The translations under genes and the position numbers were made by a program. A stretch of 10,903 bases of DNA from Halobacteria archaeon (GTDB lineage: Archaea > Halobacteriota > Syntropharchaeia > Alkanophagales > Methanospirareceae), in NCBI GenBank assembly GCA_029932715.1, contig JAOZPO010000035.1, forward strand, positions 1 to 10,903, read 5' to 3'. Positions 6,596-10,903 of this stretch are shown here, in pieces (positions within the stretch are counted from its first letter, which is position 1; each line of letters starts with the position of its first letter). The notes below the pieces were generated by a model that searched no databases, was not told the origin of the DNA, and saw nothing but the letters and a program-made list of their open reading frames with translations.

Positions 6596-7685
6596 ATTGC
6601 TCTTTATCCCATAAACCACACACAGGGTCCTCACCGAGATAATCGCCGGAAAAGGCATACGCTCTTGACCGGCAGCCACCACATATTCGCTTATATTTGC
6701 ACGTTGCACACTGCCCTTTCAAGCTCCGTGCTCTCAACGCCTTGAACATCTCCGAGTTTCGGACAATATCTAAAAAATGACTCTGTCTTATATTTCCCGC
6801 CTTCGCCGGCAGATATGCACAGGGCGTTACATCGCCATTTGGGAATATGTGAAAGCGAGTGATACCAGCCGTGCAGCCTGTGAACTCAGTTCCATCATCA
6901 CGATCCACAAGCCCTTTAGCCTTCAGATAAGCCCAGTATTGTGGATTGCAAATCGGTTTAAGCCACGTATTCACTTCCTTTTGCTTATTCACTGTATAGT
7001 CAAAGAACGCCATGTTTTCCGCACGGGACAGACAGGCATCTGAAATAGCCTTTCCACGCCCTACGGCAATCAGATAAATGAGATAAATACGCCAGAGACC
7101 TGATTCATCCACGAACTTGATTATTTTCGGTATTTCTCTGTAATTATCTCTTGTAACCGTTGTGAATATCTGTACAGCAAGCCCTTCCTCTTCACATGCC
7201 TTCATTCCCCTGAGCATGTCTTTAAAAGCACCGGGTACGCCACGAAACGCATCATGTGCTCTGCCTATACCATCAATGCTCATTGCAGCACGTTCAAGTC
7301 CCGCTTTCTTCAGTCGCTTCGCAACTTCATTCGTTATCAATGTTCCATTCGTTGCCATCACAACCTGCATATCAAAAGACGCAGCATATTCTATCAGTTC
7401 ATAGATGTCATCTCTCAGTAGCGGCTCACCACCCGTGAATCCGAACTTGACCGGCCCGAATTTTGCCGCCTCCTCTATGAGCCCAAAACCTTCTTCTGTA
7501 CTGAGTTCCTCAGGGTCCACCTCACTGATCGAGCAGTGTTTACACTTCAGGTTACACCGCTTCGTGACCGCCCAGATGATTTCACCGGGCGAATAGCTGA
7601 AACAGCCCGTTCCTACCGCATCGTTTGCAAATATATCGTCCTTATGCGTGCTTATCCATGACTTTAGTTCTGCTGCTTCTGACAT
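6594..7685 (-). CDS. Radical SAM/SPASM enzyme, AhbD (Fe-coproporphyrin haem synthase)-like
   Basis: This 363-residue cytoplasmic enzyme should cleave S-adenosylmethionine with a [4Fe-4S] cluster. The cluster motif C-x3-C-x2-C is at C44, C48 and C51 (C-N-L-K-C-K-H-C), and T-G-G-E-P-L at 84-89 binds SAM. A C-terminal SPASM region with cysteines at 271, 289, 326, 329, 335, 338 and 356 should hold auxiliary clusters. The G-C-x-A-G-I, P-x-G-D-V-x-P-C-x-Y-L and C-x-x-C-K-Y-K-R-I-C-G-G-C-R-(S/A)-R-A-Y pattern closely resembles AhbD/NirJ-type proteins, which in archaea finish haem b from Fe-coproporphyrin III via the sirohaem route. Peptide-modifying SPASM relatives look similar, and no ahbA, ahbB, ahbC or precursor peptide is next to it, so the substrate is not settled. 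There is no Shine-Dalgarno site; a TATA box about 29 bases upstream suggests a leaderless mRNA. Confidence 0.85.
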   Translation of the reverse strand: MSEAAELKSWISTHKDDIFANDAVGTGCFSYSPGEIIWAVTKRCNLKCKHCSISEVDPEELSTEEGFGLIEEAAKFGPVKFGFTGGEPLLRDDIYELIEYAASFDMQVVMATNGTLITNEVAKRLKKAGLERAAMSIDGIGRAHDAFRGVPGAFKDMLRGMKACEEEGLAVQIFTTVTRDNYREIPKIIKFVDESGLWRIYLIYLIAVGRGKAISDACLSRAENMAFFDYTVNKQKEVNTWLKPICNPQYWAYLKAKGLVDRDDGTEFTGCTAGITRFHIFPNGDVTPCAYLPAKAGNIRQSHFLDIVRNSEMFKALRARSLKGQCATCKYKRICGGCRSRAYAFSGDYLGEDPVCGLWDKEQ

Positions 7686-7693
7686 TTTACAGT

Positions 7694-7733
7694 CTGCTCT
7701 TTTATACTATAAAATATAAAGCTGCTCTTTTAT
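7694..7733. repeat. 12-base perfect direct repeat flanking the radical SAM promoter
   Basis: CTGCTCTTTTAT occurs at 7694-7705 and again at 7722-7733, 28 bases from start to start. The two copies lie on either side of the TATA box of the minus-strand gene starting at 7685. The spacing of nearly three helical turns would suit a regulator bound on one face of the DNA. Confidence 0.5.
7708..7720 (-). promoter_or_regulatory. TATA box of the radical SAM gene
   Basis: The minus strand reads TTTATATTTTATA, centred about 29 bases ahead of the ATG at 7685. Transcription would begin at or within a few bases of the start codon. This fits the lack of a ribosome-binding site. Confidence 0.6.
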
Positions 7734-7790
7734 GTTCATATTCAATCAAAAACGGATATAACACATAGCAATAAGCGCGAAAGATGAATA

Positions 7791-7807
7791 TCAAAAAGAA
7801 AAAAGCT
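7791..7807 (-). terminator. T-rich terminator at the end of the glycosyltransferase gene
   Basis: On the minus strand the stop codon is followed directly by six Ts, a C and five Ts. This is a likely oligo-T stop signal that would separate the glycosyltransferase transcript from the radical SAM gene downstream. Confidence 0.45.
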
Positions 7808-8867
7808 ACACTATCGTCTTATATACCTCCAGTGTCCGTTCTGCAATTTTATCCCACGTGTACCCCTTCTCGACTATTCGTCTCGACTCCTCCCCCATCT
7901 TCGCTCTATCAGCACTTAGCATCTCTTCTATTGCCGCTTTTATTGCACTCACTGATGTGCCACACAGAATACCATTCCCCTGAATGAAATATTTATTATC
8001 TCCTACATTTGTAGCAATTATTGGCAGTCCCGACGCCATCGCTTCAAGCAGCGCTATCGGCTGCGCCTCAAGCTTAGATGGCAGTATAAAGACATCCAGG
8101 CTTCGATAGAAAGAAGCAGCGTCATCCACGTAGCCCAAAATCATTATCCTATCATCCTCCAGCCTTTTTAACCGCTCATACGCAGGGCCCGTGCCCGCAA
8201 TCTTTAAATATATATTGTCCAACTGCGATTGTTGCATTAAGACCTTCATCGCTTTTATCATAGCTACCAGGTTCTTCTCTGATGATAACCGTCCAAGATA
8301 ACCCATACAGATCGCTTTTCCCCCATTAGCGCCTTTATCTGCTTTTAACGGATAGAAACGATTTATATCCACTCCATTAGGTATAACCACGGTTTCGGTC
8401 CCGTTGCCATTATCGCCATATCCTGAGCTACATCTGCGAATATCGTCCGCTATTTCTTCACTTACCGATATAAACTTCTTTGAACGTCCTGAGTATAAGC
8501 TAACGAGCGTTACTATAAGCGCTTTCGCTAATTCACCGCCTATACTACTACCCACAGGAATATGGAAAGTATTGACAACATTAGTCTTAGAGCAGATGGA
8601 GGAGAGCGGCAGTAGAAATTCCGATGACGTCGCGGCATGGTGTATATGCAGGATGTCAAAGCCTTCTATTTCCCGCTTTATCTTCCTTAAAGACAGATCA
8701 AAGCCATAGGAGATGCCACCCGAAGAATTGCCGAGCATAAAAGAGCCCAGCGAGAACTGATCTATACTCTTTACTTCATGCCCTAAATTCTCAAATTCAC
8801 GTGACAGTGCATCCACATGTGTTCTTATTCCACCGTTCACGCTTCTGTGGTAAAAAGCTATCTTCAT
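7806..8867 (-). CDS. GT4-family glycosyltransferase
   Basis: This is a 353-residue GT-B fold, retaining glycosyltransferase of the glycosyl transferases group 1 type. The N-terminal domain starts M-K-I-A-F-Y-H with a G-G-I-x-x-H acceptor loop (12-17) and D-I-L-H-I-H (71-76). The C-terminal donor domain has P-N-G-V-D at 163-167, G-Y-L-G-R-L-S-S-E-K-N-L at 189-200 with the phosphate-binding R193 and K198, A-G-T-G-P at 224-228, and an E-x7-E motif at E267 and E275 within E-A-Q-P-I-A-L-L-E-A-M-A-S-G. There are no membrane spans, so it should act at the inner face of the membrane on a nucleotide sugar and a lipid or glycan acceptor. It is divergent from the PMT gene, which fits a glycan or glycoprotein pathway. 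Sugar and acceptor cannot be read from sequence. No strong Shine-Dalgarno site precedes the ATG. Confidence 0.9.
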   Translation of the reverse strand: MKIAFYHRSVNGGIRTHVDALSREFENLGHEVKSIDQFSLGSFMLGNSSGGISYGFDLSLRKIKREIEGFDILHIHHAATSSEFLLPLSSICSKTNVVNTFHIPVGSSIGGELAKALIVTLVSLYSGRSKKFISVSEEIADDIRRCSSGYGDNGNGTETVVIPNGVDINRFYPLKADKGANGGKAICMGYLGRLSSEKNLVAMIKAMKVLMQQSQLDNIYLKIAGTGPAYERLKRLEDDRIMILGYVDDAASFYRSLDVFILPSKLEAQPIALLEAMASGLPIIATNVGDNKYFIQGNGILCGTSVSAIKAAIEEMLSADRAKMGEESRRIVEKGYTWDKIAERTLEVYKTIV

Positions 8868-8898
8868 TGTCTATCTTCTATCCTTGCTCGTATTGTCG

Positions 8899-8917
8899 TT
8901 TTATATGAATAAATATG
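8899..8917 (-). promoter_or_regulatory. Probable TATA box(es) of the glycosyltransferase gene
   Basis: The minus strand reads ATATTTAT then CATATAAA, giving two overlapping TATA-like elements 32-50 bases ahead of the ATG at 8867. The predicted leader is 10-19 bases long. Confidence 0.4.
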
Positions 8918-9006
8918 TATGCTTTTTTTGTTCTGTATGGAATTACAGGAACTAAAAACATATCAGTTCAAAAATTCAGTAAAGAAATAGTATAATTGCT
9001 ATAAAG

Positions 9007-10743
9007 ATGAGTATGAAAGTAAGCGTGGCAATCGTGGCGATATCGGCACTAACAATATTATTCCTGCTTTTCGCGCTCTTTAACCTGGGTGCTACCACGA
9101 TGCCTTCTTCCTGCTGGCAGCCGCCAAAAGCTGCTTCTGGTGAAGAAGAGGTTGTTTTTGACCTGGGATCAATCCAGCAAGTAAAATCAGTCTATATATT
9201 CTTGCACGATGCAAAGCGAACGAAGTTTGACTTATATGGCTGTACCGTAGCGGAACAGCGTGCAAAAGATTGGCGAATCATTACTTCTTATGATAATGAC
9301 CCCGTAAATGATGTGCACTTTTGCAAATGGGACAAGAAGGATTTCGGTAATACCAGTGTCCGGTTTCTCAAGTTCGTGTTCGATGCCGTGGATTCGGACG
9401 GTAAGATAGGGGAGATTCTGGTAATATCTACGGATAATAAAGTGATAGCTATCGAAGCGGAAGGAGACATTGAAGAAGGTCCTGCGCGGTTAATTGACGA
9501 GCAGCAGTGCGTTAAACTTCCGATTACGCAGAAGTATAGCGCGTACTTTGACGAGCTGTACTATGTGCGAACTGCGGAAGAGCATTTGAAATTCGAAGAG
9601 CCCTATGAATGGACGCATCCACCTTTGGGGAAGCTCATAATCGCTTCTGGTATTCTAACTTTTGGCATGAACCCGTTTGGCTGGCGTATCTTTGGCGTTT
9701 TGGCTGCTGCCTCGATGATTCCTATAATATTCCTCATGGGTAAACGTATGTTCCGAAGCGTATTAGCGGGTTTCTTCGCCGCTTTTCTACTTACATTCGA
9801 TTTTATGCACTTCTCACTGGCACGACTGGCAACAGGCGAGATATACATCGCTTTCTTCTCACTGCTTATGTTCTACTTTGCATTCGATTATCTCTACAAG
9901 CGGAAGGAGAATGATAAACGCACTTCTCTTTTCATCTGTATTGTCCTTTTCGGCTTTTGCTTCGCTGTGAAATGGATTGCGATCTTTGGTTTGGCGGCGG
10001 TTTTGATTCTGTTGTTGATCAGCAATCTAAGAGCGAAAAAGCCGTTTATTAATGACTGGATGACGGTTTTAGCTGGTTTATTCGTTTCCGCGGCTATTTA
10101 CATCGCGACTTACATTCCGGCAATGCTCGCAGGAGAGGGGCATGGCCTTCTGGACGTCATCAAGACGCAGATATATATGTTTGGCTACCATGCGGGAATA
10201 GAAGCAACACATCCTTTCTCTTCTCCCTGGTGGTCCTGGCCCCTGATGTTTAACCCCTTTGACCCTGGAGTTCATGTACCTCTTTGGATGTATTCTAACA
10301 CCCTCGATGGTACTGTCTCCACTATCGTTCTGATGGGTAATCCCGTTATATGGTGGTGCAGTATCCCCGCATTGATTCTCATCGCGGCAAGAGTAATAAT
10401 AGCGAAATTAAAGAAAACAGGTCAAGATAATAGCGTTGAGCTATTCATACTTGTCCCTTTCCTGTTGCAATGGATACCTTTTGTATTCATCACAAGAATC
10501 CTGTTCATCTATCATTTTATGCCCAACGTTCCGTTCATGATATTTTCTCTCACTTATTGGTTAAATGAGCTACATCTGAGGCAAACCACGCGAAAGAGTA
10601 CTGCATTGTTCTTTATTTCGTACCTGCTTGTCTTAACATCAGCCGCAGTTCTTTTCTTACTGTTCTACCCTGCAATATCGGGTTACCCTGTAACGTATGA
10701 TTATAATGCAGGTTTAAAATGGTTAAGCAGCTGGTTATTTTGA
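9007..10743 (+). CDS. PMT-family dolichyl-phosphate-mannose protein mannosyltransferase (GT39) with N-terminal discoidin-like domain
   Basis: This 578-residue integral membrane enzyme should transfer mannose (or another sugar) from a dolichol-phosphate donor to Ser/Thr of exported proteins on the outer face of the membrane. Residues about 5-28 are the first membrane helix. Residues about 30-150 form an extracytoplasmic beta-rich domain (V-V-F-D-L-G-S-I-Q-Q-V then D-W then R-F-L-K-F-V-F) resembling F5/8-type-C/discoidin folds, with Cys at 36, 79, 106 and 168. The catalytic loop has D182-E183 (F-D-E-L-Y-Y-V), followed by H-P-P-L-G-K-L (204-210) and N-P-F-G-W-R (222-227), all PMT signatures. Several more membrane helices follow. 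The end, Y-P-V-T-Y-D-Y-N-A-G-L-K-W, matches the family tail. ATG 9013 is an alternative start. The gene is divergent from a GT4 enzyme. The sequon-rich secreted proteins at 1-2245 are possible clients but are not linked to it. Confidence 0.87.
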   Translation: MSMKVSVAIVAISALTILFLLFALFNLGATTMPSSCWQPPKAASGEEEVVFDLGSIQQVKSVYIFLHDAKRTKFDLYGCTVAEQRAKDWRIITSYDNDPVNDVHFCKWDKKDFGNTSVRFLKFVFDAVDSDGKIGEILVISTDNKVIAIEAEGDIEEGPARLIDEQQCVKLPITQKYSAYFDELYYVRTAEEHLKFEEPYEWTHPPLGKLIIASGILTFGMNPFGWRIFGVLAAASMIPIIFLMGKRMFRSVLAGFFAAFLLTFDFMHFSLARLATGEIYIAFFSLLMFYFAFDYLYKRKENDKRTSLFICIVLFGFCFAVKWIAIFGLAAVLILLLISNLRAKKPFINDWMTVLAGLFVSAAIYIATYIPAMLAGEGHGLLDVIKTQIYMFGYHAGIEATHPFSSPWWSWPLMFNPFDPGVHVPLWMYSNTLDGTVSTIVLMGNPVIWWCSIPALILIAARVIIAKLKKTGQDNSVELFILVPFLLQWIPFVFITRILFIYHFMPNVPFMIFSLTYWLNELHLRQTTRKSTALFFISYLLVLTSAAVLFLLFYPAISGYPVTYDYNAGLKWLSSWLF

Positions 10744-10795
10744 TGCTCTGCTATGGATGCTGTCTCACAATTGATTTTGGCACCAATACAAATGC

Positions 10796-10806
10796 TTTAT
10801 ATAAAA
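10796..10806 (+). promoter_or_regulatory. TATA box of the tRNA gene
   Basis: TTTATATAAAA is centred about 31 bases before the first tRNA base. This puts the transcription start near 10827, a few bases before the mature 5' end. Confidence 0.65.
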
Positions 10807-10831
10807 TAGAAATACAATATGTTATATGAAG

Positions 10832-10903
10832 GGGCCCGTAGCTTAGGTTGGTTAGAGCGCCCGGCTCATAACCGGGCGGTCAAGGGTTCGAATCCCTTCG
10901 GGC
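10832..10903 (+). tRNA. tRNA with CAT anticodon, probably tRNA-Ile2 (cut by window end)
   Basis: The cloverleaf is complete except for the last acceptor bases, which lie beyond the window. The acceptor 5' strand is GGGCCCG and the visible 3' strand is CGGGC. The D arm is GCTT...GAGC, the anticodon arm is CCCGG-CTCATAA-CCGGG with anticodon CAT, and the T arm is AAGGG-TTCGAAT-CCCTT. It lacks the three G-C pairs of initiator tRNA in the anticodon stem. The GGGCCCG acceptor, C4-G69, T12-A23, C29-G41, A37 and A38 all match isoleucine identity bases known from bacteria. I therefore favour tRNA-Ile2, whose C34 is modified to agmatidine by TiaS in archaea to read AUA. Elongator tRNA-Met is the alternative. 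Confidence 0.93.

Overview
The window looks like chromosomal DNA of a euryarchaeon. It carries a group II chaperonin (thermosome), an archaeal-type aspartate kinase with two ACT domains, TATA-box promoters about 25-30 bases ahead of several genes, oligo-T terminators, and large secreted beta-helix proteins rich in N-X-S/T sequons. The moderate base composition, NosD-like surface proteins, AhbD-like radical SAM enzyme and PMT-type mannosyltransferase fit the Methanomicrobia/ANME-1/Syntrophoarchaeia part of the archaea. That placement is an inference from gene style; no marker gene proves it.

Layout. Positions 1-2245 (+) hold two overlapping surface-protein genes: the 3' end of one (to 521), and a complete 575-residue NosD-like beta-helix protein joined to it by an ATGA overlap. 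Both end in the same tandem pair of roughly 90-residue 'WNLI...PGKGYWVRA' modules. Positions 2246-2664 are a poorly coding gap with a small antitoxin-tail-like reading frame. Then come a two-helix membrane protein (2665-2931) and a small secreted protein (2977-3387) that looks shortened. Aspartate kinase (3405-4805, -) converges on these and is divergent from the thermosome (4914-6560, +); the two share a single AT-rich promoter core. A radical SAM/SPASM enzyme (6594-7685, -) converges on the thermosome across an oligo-T tract. Behind it is a GT4 glycosyltransferase (7806-8867, -), divergent from a PMT-family protein mannosyltransferase (9007-10743, +). The window ends inside a CAT-anticodon tRNA (10832 onward).

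Functionally the window mixes housekeeping genes (chaperonin, aspartate-family amino acid synthesis, tRNA, probable haem or peptide radical chemistry) with cell-surface genes (secreted repeat proteins and glycosyltransferases that could glycosylate them). I found no CRISPR array, intact transposon, phage genes or clear defence system. The most interesting items are the paralogous tail modules, a 12-base direct repeat flanking the radical SAM promoter, an altered Gly-Gly-Gly motif in the thermosome, the lumenal sensor-like domain in the PMT protein, and a CAT tRNA whose bases fit isoleucine (tRNA-Ile2) better than methionine.
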